From NCBI GenBank assembly GCA_041402005.1, contig JAWKTB010000010.1:1-32541 (forward strand): 32,541 bases of DNA. The letters are read 5' to 3'. Positions 22,549-30,600 of the stretch are shown one piece after another. The DNA comes from JAJRXR01 sp041402005. Its GTDB lineage: Bacteria > Planctomycetota > Phycisphaerae > Phycisphaerales > UBA1924. The notes under the pieces are model-generated. The model was not told the origin of the DNA. It searched no databases and saw only the letters and a program-made list of their open reading frames with translations. Each line of letters starts with the position of its first letter. The stretch's first letter is position 1. Made by a program: the position numbers and the translations under genes.

Positions 22549-23418
22549 TCAAGCCTGCGCCGACGCGAGGGCGGCGGCGAGGGCCGCGTTGGCGCGGACA
22601 AGAGCGAGGTTGGACGCCAGTGTCCGACCTCCGGAGAGATTGTGGAGTCGTGCGAGCAGGGCCGGGGTGCGGTCACGCCCCTGAGACGCCTCGCCGACTT
22701 CCCGCTCGGCCTGGGCCAGCCAGGCGGTCCAATCGTGGGCGGCGATCTCGTGCTCGGGGGGGATGGGGTTGGCGACGAGGACGCCGCGACCGGTGCGGGC
22801 GAGCTCGGACGTGACGTAGGTGGCGAGGTCGCCGGCGTCATCGAAGCGCCAGTCCACGCCGGTGTCGGACTCTCTGCGGTAGAAAGCTGGGAAGCGGTCA
22901 GTCCGGTACCCAATGACGGGAACGCCGAGCGTTTCGAGCGCCTCGCGCGTGGACTCGACGTCGAGGATTGACTTGACGCCGGAGGCGACGACGGCGACGG
23001 GGAAGCGGGCAAGGGCGGCGAGGTCGGAGGAGATGTCGAGGTGTGTTCCGTAGCCGGGGTGAACGCCCCCGATGCCGCCGGTGGCGAAGACGCGGACGCC
23101 CGCGGCGGCGGCGAGCTCCATCGTGGCGCTGACGGTCGTCGCGGCGTGCGAGCCGGCGTGCATCATGGCGCCGAGGTTCGCGGTGTTCGCCTTGGGCACG
23201 CTCGGGGCGGCGAGCAGCGTGTCGAGCTCGTCGTCGGTCATACCGACGGTTGGGCGACCATCGACGACGCCGACGAGCGCGGGGTTGGCGCCGGCGTCGC
23301 GGATGATCTGGTTCAGCTCGGCGGCGAGTGGGCGGGCGGCCTCGCGTGGGACGCCGTGGACCAGCAGCGTCGTCTCGAGTGCGACGGGGCGGGGGCCGAG
23401 TCTGGCGATGACGCGCAT
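22549..23418 (-). CDS. psuG: Pseudouridine-5'-phosphate glycosidase
   Basis: A 289-residue enzyme of the PsuG/IndA family, which splits pseudouridine 5'-phosphate into uracil and ribose 5-phosphate during RNA degradation. Family motifs: VALETTLLVHGVP near 12-24 with the catalytic Glu15, VGVVDGRPTVGM near 49-60, PKANTANLGAMM near 75-86 with the Schiff-base Lys76, FATGGIGGVHPG near 108-119, and VVASGVKSILDVESTREALE near 143-162; then LGVPVIGYRTDRFPAFY and ANPIPPEHEI near 215-225. Length is slightly short of the usual ~300 residues but all parts are present. A pseudouridine kinase gene (psuK), often adjacent, is not seen here. The ATG at 23418 fits the family start. Confidence 0.92.
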   Translation of the reverse strand: MRVIARLGPRPVALETTLLVHGVPREAARPLAAELNQIIRDAGANPALVGVVDGRPTVGMTDDELDTLLAAPSVPKANTANLGAMMHAGSHAATTVSATMELAAAAGVRVFATGGIGGVHPGYGTHLDISSDLAALARFPVAVVASGVKSILDVESTREALETLGVPVIGYRTDRFPAFYRRESDTGVDWRFDDAGDLATYVTSELARTGRGVLVANPIPPEHEIAAHDWTAWLAQAEREVGEASQGRDRTPALLARLHNLSGGRTLASNLALVRANAALAAALASAQA

Positions 23419-23513
23419 GGGCGGGTTCCGGCGTGTTTCGGGCGTCGAAGTGCGGTCGGTATGCTGCGGGGGAGCTTGGCCTTGCAGATAAAGCGTATGG
23501 AGGGGTGGTAGAC

Positions 23514-23530
23514 ACGGGCGGGACGCCCAT
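23514..23530. repeat. GGA-triloop hairpin (single copy, imperfect)
   Basis: ACGGGCG-GGA-CGCCCAT followed by GCCACCG. It matches the tandem copies at 25717-25876 with one stem mismatch. It stands 26 bases before the cstA start codon and is flanked by GGTGG (23504-23508) and CCACC (23532-23536), which could extend the stem. Confidence 0.65.
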
Positions 23531-23556
23531 GCCACCGAGGATAAGAAGTTCTCCCC

Positions 23557-25707
23557 ATGCTGACAGTTCTCATCGCACTCGGCAGCTTCGTGCTCTACAT
23601 CGTGGCGTACCGGACGTACGGGCGGTTCCTGGCGCGGAAGGTGTTCCAGGTGGACCCGGGGCGGCTGTCGCCGAGCGAGGAGCTGTGTGACGGGGTGGAC
23701 TTCGTGCCGTCGCGGAAGGAGCTGGTGTTCGGGCACCACTTCACTTCCATTGCGGGGACGGGGCCGATCGTGGGGCCGGCGGTGGCGGTGGTGTGGGGGT
23801 GGGTGCCGGCGCTGATCTGGGTGTTGGTGGGATCCATTGTGATGGGGGCGGTGCACGACTTCGGGTCGCTGGTGATCTCGATGCGCCACAAGGGGCGGAC
23901 GATCGCGGACGTGGCGGGGGACGTGGTGAACCCGCGGGTGCGGTTGTTGTTTCTGCTGGTGGTGGTGATGGGGCTGTGGATCGTGCTGGCGGTGTTCGGG
24001 CTGGTGATCGCGGCGGTGTTCTCGATCTTCCCGTCGAGCGTGGCGCCGGTGTTTCTGCAGATCCCGATCGCGGTGGGGCTGGGGATCTGGATGAAGCGGG
24101 GGAGCCTGCTGCTGGGGACGATCGTCGCGGTCGTGCTGATGTATGGGTCGATTGCCGTTTCGGCGAACTATGGGTGGGCGCAGGTCGGGCTGCCGGCGGC
24201 GATCACGAATCACATTTCGGCGGTGGGGTTCTGGACGCTGATCCTGCTGGTGTACGTGTTCGTGGCGAGCGTGCTGCCGGTGCAGTGGCTGTTGCAGCCG
24301 CGGGACTACATCAACTCGTGGCAGTTGCTGATCGCGATGGGGTTGCTCTTGGTAGGGCTGGTGGTGGCGCACCCGCCGATCGTGGCGGATGCGGTGAACT
24401 TCACACCCCAGCCCGCAGGCGAGGGAGCGTGGGCGCCACCGTTCCTGCCTTTCCTGTTCGTGACGATCGCGTGCGGGGCGATCAGCGGGTTTCACTGTCT
24501 GGTGTCGAGCGGGTGCTCGAGCCGTCAGCTCCGGAGCGAGGGGGACGCGCAGTACGTCGGGTACGGGGCGATGCTGACGGAGGGGTTTTTGGCGACGCTG
24601 GTGATCCTGGCGTGTTGTGCGGGGATTGGGTTGGGGACGACATGGAGGGGGTTCGAACCGATCGCTGTGCTCCAAGCGCACGAAGGCGCGTCCATCGAAG
24701 CAGTCGACCACAACACCGTGGAGATAATCGAATACGGGAAAGGAGCATGGCAGCACCACTACGGCGTCTGGGGCGGGGACAAGGGGCTGGGGGCGAACTT
24801 GGCGCCGTTCGTCGAGGGGTCGGCGAACGTGATGACGGCGATCGGGCTGAGCAAGGCGCTTGCGACGGCGATCATGGGGGTGTTCGTGGCGTCGTTCGCG
24901 GCGACGACGATGGACTCGGCGTGCCGGTTGCAGCGGTACGTGATCGCGGAGCTGTTCGCGGGAAGGCGGGACGAGAAGTGTGAGCTTGAATGCGGCGGGT
25001 GTGGCTACAGCCGGCGAGGGCTGAGAGATGACGTGGTGTGTCCCGAGTGTGGCAACAGTCGCGTCGGTGCCAGAGTTGTCGGGTGGCGTCGGCTGCTTGT
25101 CAGCAGGTATGGGGCGACTTCGATCGCTGTGCTGACAGCAGGCATTCTTGCGTTGAGCGATGCGGTGATCGTAGATCGGTACTACCAGGGGGTGTTTTTT
25201 ACGACAAGCTACGGAGGTAGCTACGTTGTCACGCAGTTACCGGGTGGAGGGAAACTCTCCTACCCAGAAGTGCAAGAGATGTTGAGGTACAACGAAGAGC
25301 TGTGGCCGGGAATTGATTCAGCATTTGATCTTCCTCCGCTGAAGACATCTTTGAGGCTCAACCTGGCGCAGGCGGGCAAGGGCGGGCTGATCCTGTGGCC
25401 GGTGTTCGGGGCGACGAATCAGTTGCTCGGGGGGCTGGCGCTCTTGGTGCTGACGGTGTGGCTGGTGCGGACGCGGCGGCCGCGCTGGGTGACGGCGCTG
25501 CCGATGATGTTCATGCTGGCGATGACGGGGTGGGCGATCGTGGAGTTGATTCGGCACTTCGCGCCGCCCCAGCCGAACTGGCTGCTGCTGGGGGTGAGCG
25601 TGGCGATGCTGGCGATGGAGGTGTGGATCGTGGTGGAAGCCGCGCGGCTGATGTTCAGGTATGAGCCGCTCGTCGAGGGGGCGAGGGCGCGGGTGGCGGG
25701 GGAGTAG
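23557..25707 (+). CDS. cstA: CstA-family carbon starvation protein with inserted zinc ribbon
   Basis: A 716-residue polytopic membrane protein of the CstA family, taken to import pyruvate or peptides. Typical stretches: YGRFLARKVFQVD near 21-33, FGHHFTSIAGTGPIVGPAVA near 58-77, GAVHDFGSLVISMRHKGRTI near 97-116, ISGFHCLVSSGCSSRQL near 309-325, GFLATLVILACCAGIG near 343, FVEGSANVMTAIGL near 424 and LWPVFGATNQLLGGLALLVL near 613. Two features are odd. A zinc ribbon is inserted after LQRYVIAELFAGRR: Cys475, Cys479/Cys482 (CGGC) and Cys495/Cys498 (CPEC). A further ~75-residue loop (about 540-608) precedes the last conserved helices. The stretch encoding both is less GC-rich than the rest. The ATG at 23557 opens the first helix. 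A secreted peptidase gene follows. Confidence 0.92.
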   Translation: MLTVLIALGSFVLYIVAYRTYGRFLARKVFQVDPGRLSPSEELCDGVDFVPSRKELVFGHHFTSIAGTGPIVGPAVAVVWGWVPALIWVLVGSIVMGAVHDFGSLVISMRHKGRTIADVAGDVVNPRVRLLFLLVVVMGLWIVLAVFGLVIAAVFSIFPSSVAPVFLQIPIAVGLGIWMKRGSLLLGTIVAVVLMYGSIAVSANYGWAQVGLPAAITNHISAVGFWTLILLVYVFVASVLPVQWLLQPRDYINSWQLLIAMGLLLVGLVVAHPPIVADAVNFTPQPAGEGAWAPPFLPFLFVTIACGAISGFHCLVSSGCSSRQLRSEGDAQYVGYGAMLTEGFLATLVILACCAGIGLGTTWRGFEPIAVLQAHEGASIEAVDHNTVEIIEYGKGAWQHHYGVWGGDKGLGANLAPFVEGSANVMTAIGLSKALATAIMGVFVASFAATTMDSACRLQRYVIAELFAGRRDEKCELECGGCGYSRRGLRDDVVCPECGNSRVGARVVGWRRLLVSRYGATSIAVLTAGILALSDAVIVDRYYQGVFFTTSYGGSYVVTQLPGGGKLSYPEVQEMLRYNEELWPGIDSAFDLPPLKTSLRLNLAQAGKGGLILWPVFGATNQLLGGLALLVLTVWLVRTRRPRWVTALPMMFMLAMTGWAIVELIRHFAPPQPNWLLLGVSVAMLAMEVWIVVEAARLMFRYEPLVEGARARVAGE

Positions 25708-25885
25708 AGAAGGGAGACAGGCGGGACGCCTGTACCACCGGAGCGGGGGAGTAGGAAGAGGAAGACGGGCTGGAAGCCCGTCCCACCGGAGCGGGGGAGT
25801 AGAGGTAAGGAGACAGGCGGGACGCCTGTACCACCGGAGCGGGGGAGTAGGAGAGGGAGACGGGCGGGACGCCCGTGCCACTGGG
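25708..25885. repeat. Tandem array of four ~48-bp units with GGA-triloop hairpins
   Basis: Four hairpins at 25717-25733, 25764-25782, 25813-25829 and 25860-25876 are spaced 47, 49 and 47 bases. Each has a stem closed by GGA: ACAGGCG/CGCCTGT (copies 1 and 3), GACGGGCT/AGCCCGTC (copy 2), ACGGGCG/CGCCCGT (copy 4). Stems differ but always pair. The hairpins of copies 1-3 are followed by CCACCGGAGCGGGGGAGTAG; copy 4 has CCACTGGGAGG. Related single copies are at 23514 and 30601. The array fills the cstA to peptidase gap. Confidence 0.9.
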
Positions 25886-25902
25886 AGGGTGAGGAGGTTG
25901 TG

Positions 25903-28047
25903 ATGCGGGTGATGACGCCGACGGTGTTGCTGCTTGGAGTGTGTGTCGGCGTCTGTGTGGCGCAGGACGGGGGGCGGACGGCGGAGTCGTACGCCGGGGC
26001 TTTGATCGATGAGGCGTCGGCGGACCAGCTGCGGGCGTTCCACGACTGGACGGCGGGCGAGCCGCATGACGCGGGGCTGCCCGGGGGGCGGCGCCAGGTG
26101 GAGCATCTGGTCCAGGCCTTCGAGTCGTTCGGGCTCGAGGTCGAGCGTCAGTCGTTCATGGTGTATTTGGCGCACCCGGGGGAGGCGTCGGTGCGGGTGG
26201 TGGCGCCGGTGGAGGTCGAGCTGCCCCTGCGCGAGCGCGTCGTCGAGGGGGACGAGTTCTCGCGGAACGAGGCGGCGCGGAGCGGGTGGAACGCGTACTC
26301 GGGCTCGGGGGACGTGACGGCGGGGGTCGTGTACGCGAACTACGGGCGGCTCGAGGATTTCAAGAAGCTGGACGAGATGGGGGTGTCGTGCGCGGGCAAG
26401 ATCGTGATCGCGCGGTACGGCGGGAACTACCGGGGGTACAAGGCGAAGTACGCCGAGGAGGCGGGGGCGGAGGGGCTGATCATCTACACCGACCCCGAGG
26501 ACGCGGGGTACCGCCAGGGACTCGAGTACCCGCGTGGCGGGTACGCGAACGAGACGAGCATCCAGCGGGGGTCGATCAAGACGCTCGACTACGAGGGGGA
26601 CCCGCTGACGCCGGGCGTGGCGGCGGTGGACGGGGTCGATCGCCTCGACCCGTCGGAGGTGGAGGGGCTGCCGACGATCCCGGTGCAGCCGATCGGGTGG
26701 GGGGCGGCCTCGGAGATCCTGTCGCGGATGGAGGGGGAGGAGGCGCCGCAGGAGTGGCAGGGGGCGCTGGCGTTCCGGTACATGGTGACGGGCGGGGACG
26801 AGCTGCGGGTGAACCTGAAGGTCGAGCAGACGCGCGAGATGACGGAGATCTCGAACGTCGTGGCGCGCCTGGAGGGGGAGAAGTGGCCCGAGGAGGAGGT
26901 CTTCATCGGGTGCCACCACGACGCGTGGGGCTTCGGGGCCTCGGATCCGACGAGTGGGCTGATCTGCGTGCTTGAGGCGGCGCGGGTGATGGCCAAGCTC
27001 GCGGACGACGGGTGGCGCCCGGCGAGGTCGGTCGTGTTCTGCGCCTGGGACGCGGAGGAGCAGGGGCTGGTCGGCTCGACCGAGTTCGTCGAGCGGGACA
27101 TGCAGCGGCTGACCGAGCACGCGGTCGCGTACATCAACCTGGACGCGGCGGCGAACGGGCCGCAGTTCGGGGCGAGCGCGTCGCCCTCGCTGTGGGACGT
27201 GATCTTCGAGGCGGCGGGGCAGGCGCCGGCGGCGGGCGATCCATCAAAGACGGTGCTGGAGGAGTGGACGGCGCGCTCGGGCGAGCAGGGGCCCGAGATC
27301 GATGCGCTGGGGGGCGGGTCGGACCACGAGGGGTTCCTGTGTCACGCGTGCGTGCCGTCGATGGATCTGCATGGGAGCGGGGCCCGCGGGACGGCGTACC
27401 ACTCGCTGTACGATGATCTGGCGTGGTATCGGAAGGTGGTGGGGGAGGACTACGAGTCGGCGTTGATGGTGACTCGGATGACGCTGGCTGTGACGGCGAG
27501 GCTGGCGTGGGAAGGGACGGCGCCCCTTCGCGTTGAGCGATACGCAGAGGCAATCGTCGAATGCATTGGGGAACTGCAGGAGCAGATCGAGAAGGATGGG
27601 CCGTTCGACGAAGAAACAAAGGGTCGGATCCGAGACGCGCATACACGAGTTCGTGAAAGTGCGGACGGATTTGCGACGATCATTGAGGATCTGCGCATAC
27701 AGTTCGAGAGGGCGCCGATGCAGCTCCGGCCAGACTTCTTAGACAAGGCATGGCTCGAGATCGAGCGTAGCTGGTGTGCCGAGAGTTTCGGGAATTTTGA
27801 TAATCGACCATGGTTTCGGAATGCGTTTGCAGCCCCGGATGCCACGAGTGGTTATGCGTCGTGGGTTCTCCCGGGCCTGCAGTATGCCCTGTACACGGGA
27901 GATGTTGCACGATACCTGGAACAGTGTGAGCAGCTGACGTTGTGGTTTGTGGAGGCAGTAAGGCTGGCAAGGGCGCGCATGGTAGACGCGATGCTCGAAT
28001 CGATGCTTTCAGCATCCGACCTGCCAGCGCTGCAGCCGAGTGAGTAG
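25903..28047 (+). CDS. Secreted M28-family metallopeptidase (PSMA/transferrin-receptor-like)
   Basis: A 714-residue exported zinc exopeptidase resembling glutamate carboxypeptidase II. Signal peptide: MRVMTPTVLLLGVCVGVCVA. Then a PA domain (about 100-280; CAGKIVIARYGGNYRGYKAK and GAEGLIIYTDPEDAGY), the M28 domain with ligands in GCHHDAWGFGASDPTSG (His, bridging Asp), CAWDAEEQGLVGSTEF (catalytic Glu and ligand Glu), AYINLDAAANG (Asp), GGGSDHEGF, and TAYHSLYDDLAWY (His), and a C-terminal helical domain (about 555-700) like the transferrin-receptor dimerisation domain. All five zinc ligands appear present. The ATG at 25903 follows GAGGAGG; a GTG one codon earlier is too close to it. From about 27510 the gene is visibly less GC-rich. 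It may supply amino acids or peptides taken up by CstA (inference). Confidence 0.93.
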   Translation: MRVMTPTVLLLGVCVGVCVAQDGGRTAESYAGALIDEASADQLRAFHDWTAGEPHDAGLPGGRRQVEHLVQAFESFGLEVERQSFMVYLAHPGEASVRVVAPVEVELPLRERVVEGDEFSRNEAARSGWNAYSGSGDVTAGVVYANYGRLEDFKKLDEMGVSCAGKIVIARYGGNYRGYKAKYAEEAGAEGLIIYTDPEDAGYRQGLEYPRGGYANETSIQRGSIKTLDYEGDPLTPGVAAVDGVDRLDPSEVEGLPTIPVQPIGWGAASEILSRMEGEEAPQEWQGALAFRYMVTGGDELRVNLKVEQTREMTEISNVVARLEGEKWPEEEVFIGCHHDAWGFGASDPTSGLICVLEAARVMAKLADDGWRPARSVVFCAWDAEEQGLVGSTEFVERDMQRLTEHAVAYINLDAAANGPQFGASASPSLWDVIFEAAGQAPAAGDPSKTVLEEWTARSGEQGPEIDALGGGSDHEGFLCHACVPSMDLHGSGARGTAYHSLYDDLAWYRKVVGEDYESALMVTRMTLAVTARLAWEGTAPLRVERYAEAIVECIGELQEQIEKDGPFDEETKGRIRDAHTRVRESADGFATIIEDLRIQFERAPMQLRPDFLDKAWLEIERSWCAESFGNFDNRPWFRNAFAAPDATSGYASWVLPGLQYALYTGDVARYLEQCEQLTLWFVEAVRLARARMVDAMLESMLSASDLPALQPSE

Positions 28048-28059
28048 GTGCAACAGCAG

Positions 28060-28089
28060 AGAGGCCCGGGCAAGCGCCCGGGCCTCTTT
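28060..28089. terminator. Bidirectional hairpin terminator between the M28 peptidase gene and HU
   Basis: A 12-bp perfect stem (arm AGAGGCCCGGGC at 28060-28071, partner 28076-28087) with loop AAGC, ending in CTCTTTG on the plus strand. It is 13 bases after the peptidase stop and 27 bases beyond the HU stop at 28117, so it can serve both convergent genes. Confidence 0.8.
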
Positions 28090-28116
28090 GATTCTGCAGC
28101 GACTTTTCGCTCGCGG

Positions 28117-28542
28117 TCAGGCGACGAGGTCCTTGAGGCCCTTGAGGGGGCGGACCTTGACGACGTTGCGCGCCGGCTTGGCCTTGAAGATGGTCTCTTC
28201 GCCGGTGAAGGGGTTGATGCCCTTGCGCGCCTTGGTGGCGGGCTTGCGCTGGACGAGGACCTTCATCATGCCGGGGACGTTGAAGGTGCCGACGGCGCCC
28301 TTGGAGAGGTCCGCCTGGATCATGCGCCCCATGGTGTCGAAGACGGCGGCGACTTCCTTCTTGGAGATGCCGACGTTGTCGGCGATCACGCCGTAGATCT
28401 CCGACTTCGAGCGCGGCTTGCCGCGCGCCGAGGAGATCTTGGCGGCCTTGGGGGCGGCTTTCTTCGCGGTCTTCTTGGCGGCCTTCTTGCGTGCTGGCGC
28501 CTTGGTGCGGGACGACTTCTTGCGGGTGGATCTCTTGGCCAT
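28117..28542 (-). CDS. HU-family DNA-binding protein with Lys/Ala-rich N-terminal tail
   Basis: A 141-residue nucleoid protein. Residues ~45-135 are an HU/IHF fold: KSEIYGVIADNVGISKKEVA (helices 1-2), AVFDTMGRMIQADLSKGAVG, the beta-arm region FNVPGMMKVLVQRKPATKAR, then KGINPFTGEETIFKAKPARN, and VVKVRPLKGLKDLV. The arm holds GMMKVLVQRKPATKARKGINPFTGE, matching the HU consensus with R-K-G-x-N-P at the tip and after. The first ~40 residues are almost all Lys, Ala, Arg, Ser and Pro, resembling eukaryotic H1 tails; most HU proteins are only ~90 residues. It should bind DNA without strong sequence preference and compact it. The gene is monocistronic with a terminator downstream and a candidate promoter at 28671-28699. 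Confidence 0.92.
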   Translation of the reverse strand: MAKRSTRKKSSRTKAPARKKAAKKTAKKAAPKAAKISSARGKPRSKSEIYGVIADNVGISKKEVAAVFDTMGRMIQADLSKGAVGTFNVPGMMKVLVQRKPATKARKGINPFTGEETIFKAKPARNVVKVRPLKGLKDLVA

Positions 28543-28670
28543 TCCTTGCTCCGTTCTCGACTTGGGCCGTCTCCCACGCCCCGTCTGGGGCGGGACGAGC
28601 GGCCAGGTGTCGCTCCATCCAGCGCGGGATCTGGCGGTCCGACCGGGACGCGCTCCCCGCTGACGCGGCT

Positions 28671-28699
28671 GTTGTATCCACAGTTTCTCGGGCCAGCAA
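28671..28699 (-). promoter_or_regulatory. Candidate promoter for the HU gene
   Basis: On the minus strand TTGCTG (28699-28694) and TACAAC (28676-28671) are 17 bases apart. The leader to the ATG at 28542 would be about 120 bases. An A/T-rich patch (28715-28745) lies directly upstream and could act as an UP-like element; on the plus strand it contains AGGGT-TTTTTTGG-ACCCT. Confidence 0.4.
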
Positions 28700-28748
28700 G
28701 CGGAGGGGGGCCTGTATTGTCCTATTTTTCTAGGGTTTTTTTGGACCC

Positions 28749-29552
28749 TCAGACTGGCCGCTCGCCCCCGAGGGCCACTTTCCCGCGGGAAACCGGGCTC
28801 CGGTGATCGAGTTCCAGCGACAACGAGGCGTGATCCGACAGCCCCGATTCGCGGTGCTCGTGCGCATATTCGCAGCGTCTGACCCGCTCTTTGAGTGACG
28901 GCGACACGTAGGCGTGGTCGAGGCGGAAGCCCGAGCCGGTGGGGCTGTGCCAGGTGTATTCACGCGTCAGGGCGTGCAGGAGGCGGAAGGCGTCGGCGAA
29001 GCCGAGGGTCTCCAGGCGCCCCAGGTGGGCGGCGGAGGTGAAGGTGCGCCCTTGCTCGTCGAGGGCGGGGCGCCCGGTGTTGAAGTCGCCGAGGATGACG
29101 CGGTTCTCGTTCGTCGAGGCGGCGGCGGAGAGGTTCAAACGCTGCCAGAACAAGCTCTTGTGAGCCGTGGCGTGGGCGTCGGCCCGGGCCGCGTCGGGGA
29201 CGTGAACGCCGGTGACACGCAGGTCCAGATCAGGGATCCGGGCATCGAGCCAGCGCCTGGCGAGGTCCGGGCGGTCGGCGAAGAGGGCGGAATCCTCGGC
29301 GGGTAGGAGGGGCCAACGGGAGCAGAGGCAGACGGCGTTTCGGGTCGGCTGCGCGTACGAGGTGAGGCGGTGGGGCAGGCCGTGGTCGTGGAGGACGCCG
29401 GCGAGCTGGCCCCCGCGGGCGCCCCGGAACTCGGTGAGGACGACGATGTCCGGGCGGGCCTCGAGCAGGGCGAGGGCGATGTGGGGGGAGCGGCGGGGGC
29501 CCCCGCCGTGCTGGATGTTCCAGGCCAGGAGGCGCAGGGGGCGCTCGATCAT
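28749..29552 (-). CDS. Endonuclease/exonuclease/phosphatase-family protein (cytoplasmic)
   Basis: A 267-residue enzyme of the exonuclease III-like fold, with all key motifs: LRLLAWNIQHGGGP (Asn near residue 12), DIVVLTEFRGARGG (metal Glu near residue 38), TGVHVPDAARAD, VILGDFNTGRP (Asp and Asn near 160), RLDHAYVSPSL and SGLSDHASLSLEL (Asp-His near 245). No signal peptide is present, unlike the other member of this fold in the window. Family activities range from AP endonuclease to phosphodiesterase; the short length fits a simple nuclease or phosphatase domain. The start is ATG at 29552, where the protein begins IERPLRLLAWN; an upstream in-frame start adds only unlikely sequence and overlaps the divergent promoter region. 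Confidence 0.88.
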   Translation of the reverse strand: MIERPLRLLAWNIQHGGGPRRSPHIALALLEARPDIVVLTEFRGARGGQLAGVLHDHGLPHRLTSYAQPTRNAVCLCSRWPLLPAEDSALFADRPDLARRWLDARIPDLDLRVTGVHVPDAARADAHATAHKSLFWQRLNLSAAASTNENRVILGDFNTGRPALDEQGRTFTSAAHLGRLETLGFADAFRLLHALTREYTWHSPTGSGFRLDHAYVSPSLKERVRRCEYAHEHRESGLSDHASLSLELDHRSPVSRGKVALGGERPV

Positions 29553-29612
29553 GTCGGGCTGGTCGTGCACGGCGGAACGGGCGGGGTCGCGGCCCAAAGG
29601 GTGAGGGCGGGA

Positions 29613-29618
29613 TACCTT
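29613..29618 (+). promoter_or_regulatory. Candidate -10 box (TACCTT) for a leaderless dehydrogenase mRNA
   Basis: TACCTT matches TANNNT and ends 5 bases before the ATG at 29624; no Shine-Dalgarno sequence is visible. Confidence 0.35.
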
Positions 29619-29623
29619 ACCGC

Positions 29624-30595
29624 ATGGGCACGTCGGGCACGCCCCAGGTCGCGGTCACCCGGAGGCTCCTGGGGGAGATCCAGATCCCGGGGGCCGAGGT
29701 CCGCGTCGGGGGCGAGAAGGACATGTCGCGCGAGGAGCTGTTCGCGTTCGTCCGGGGGGCGGCGGGGCTGATCACGTGGGTCAGCGAGCGTGTGGACGAC
29801 GAGCTGCTCGACGCCGCTGGGGGGCAGCTCAAGGTCGTCGCGAACCATGCGGTGGGTGTGGACAACATCGACCTGGAGGCGTGCCGTCAGCGGGGGGTGG
29901 TGGTGACGAACACGCCGGACGCCGTCACGGAGGGGACGGCGAACATGGCGATTGCGCTCATGCTTGCGGTCGCTCGGCGCCTCGTGGAGGGGGACGCGTT
30001 CGCCCGATCGGGGGCGTGGGCGGCGCGGGGCACGCTGGGCCCGGCGGACTTCATCGGGCTGGATTTGAACGGGCGGACGCTGCTGATCGTGGGGGCGGGG
30101 CGGATCGGGTACGCGACGGCGATGCGGGCCCGGGCGTTCGGCATGCGCACGATCTACGTCGCCCGGTCGCGGCACTGGGACTTCGAGCAGGCGCCCCTGA
30201 GCGCCGAGCGTGTGACGCTCGACGAGGGGCTTGCGCGCGCGGACGTGGTGAGCGTGCATTGTCCCCTGACGCCTGAGACGCGGGGGATGATGGGGGCGGC
30301 TCAGTTCGCGCGGATGAAGCCGCGGGCGGTCGTGGTGAACACGGCGAGGGGGGCGATCATCGACGAGGGGGCGCTGGTGGAGGCGTTGACGTCGGGGCGG
30401 ATTCACGGGGCTGGGCTGGACGTGTTCGAGAAGGAGCCGCGGGTGCATCCGGGGCTCGTGGGGCTGAAGAACGTGGTGATGACGCCCCACATCGGGAGTG
30501 CCGAGGACCGGTACCGGCGCGAGATGACGGCGATGGCATGCGCGAACGTGGCGGCGGTGCTGGAGGGGCGGGAGCCGGCGAATCGGGTGGTGTAG
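29624..30595 (+). CDS. D-2-hydroxyacid dehydrogenase (glyoxylate reductase-like)
   Basis: A 323-residue NAD(P)-dependent D-2-hydroxyacid dehydrogenase, interconverting a 2-keto acid and a D-2-hydroxyacid. The NAD-binding Rossmann motif is LLIVGAGRIGYATAMRARAFG near 150-170; the catalytic Arg is in VVVNTARGAIIDEGALVEAL near 226-245, Glu in LDVFEKEPRVHPGL near 259-272, and His in VVMTPHIGSA near 280. The substrate-domain motif is VVANHAVGVDNIDLEACRQRG near 71-91, and TPDAVTEGTANMAIAL precedes the cofactor domain. Order and length fit glyoxylate/hydroxypyruvate reductase better than SerA, because the C-terminal ACT domain is absent. The exact substrate is not fixed. It is divergent from the nuclease-fold gene. 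Confidence 0.92.
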   Translation: MGTSGTPQVAVTRRLLGEIQIPGAEVRVGGEKDMSREELFAFVRGAAGLITWVSERVDDELLDAAGGQLKVVANHAVGVDNIDLEACRQRGVVVTNTPDAVTEGTANMAIALMLAVARRLVEGDAFARSGAWAARGTLGPADFIGLDLNGRTLLIVGAGRIGYATAMRARAFGMRTIYVARSRHWDFEQAPLSAERVTLDEGLARADVVSVHCPLTPETRGMMGAAQFARMKPRAVVVNTARGAIIDEGALVEALTSGRIHGAGLDVFEKEPRVHPGLVGLKNVVMTPHIGSAEDRYRREMTAMACANVAAVLEGREPANRVV

Positions 30596-30600
30596 AAACA

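Noticed and set aside
25708..25885. CRISPR array
   Set aside because: The regularly spaced units have palindromic variable parts rather than unique spacers, only four units exist and no cas gene is near.
25318..27120. 600-codon minus-strand frame across the cstA-peptidase junction
   Set aside because: Arg/Pro/His-rich shadow spanning two real plus-strand genes and the repeat array.
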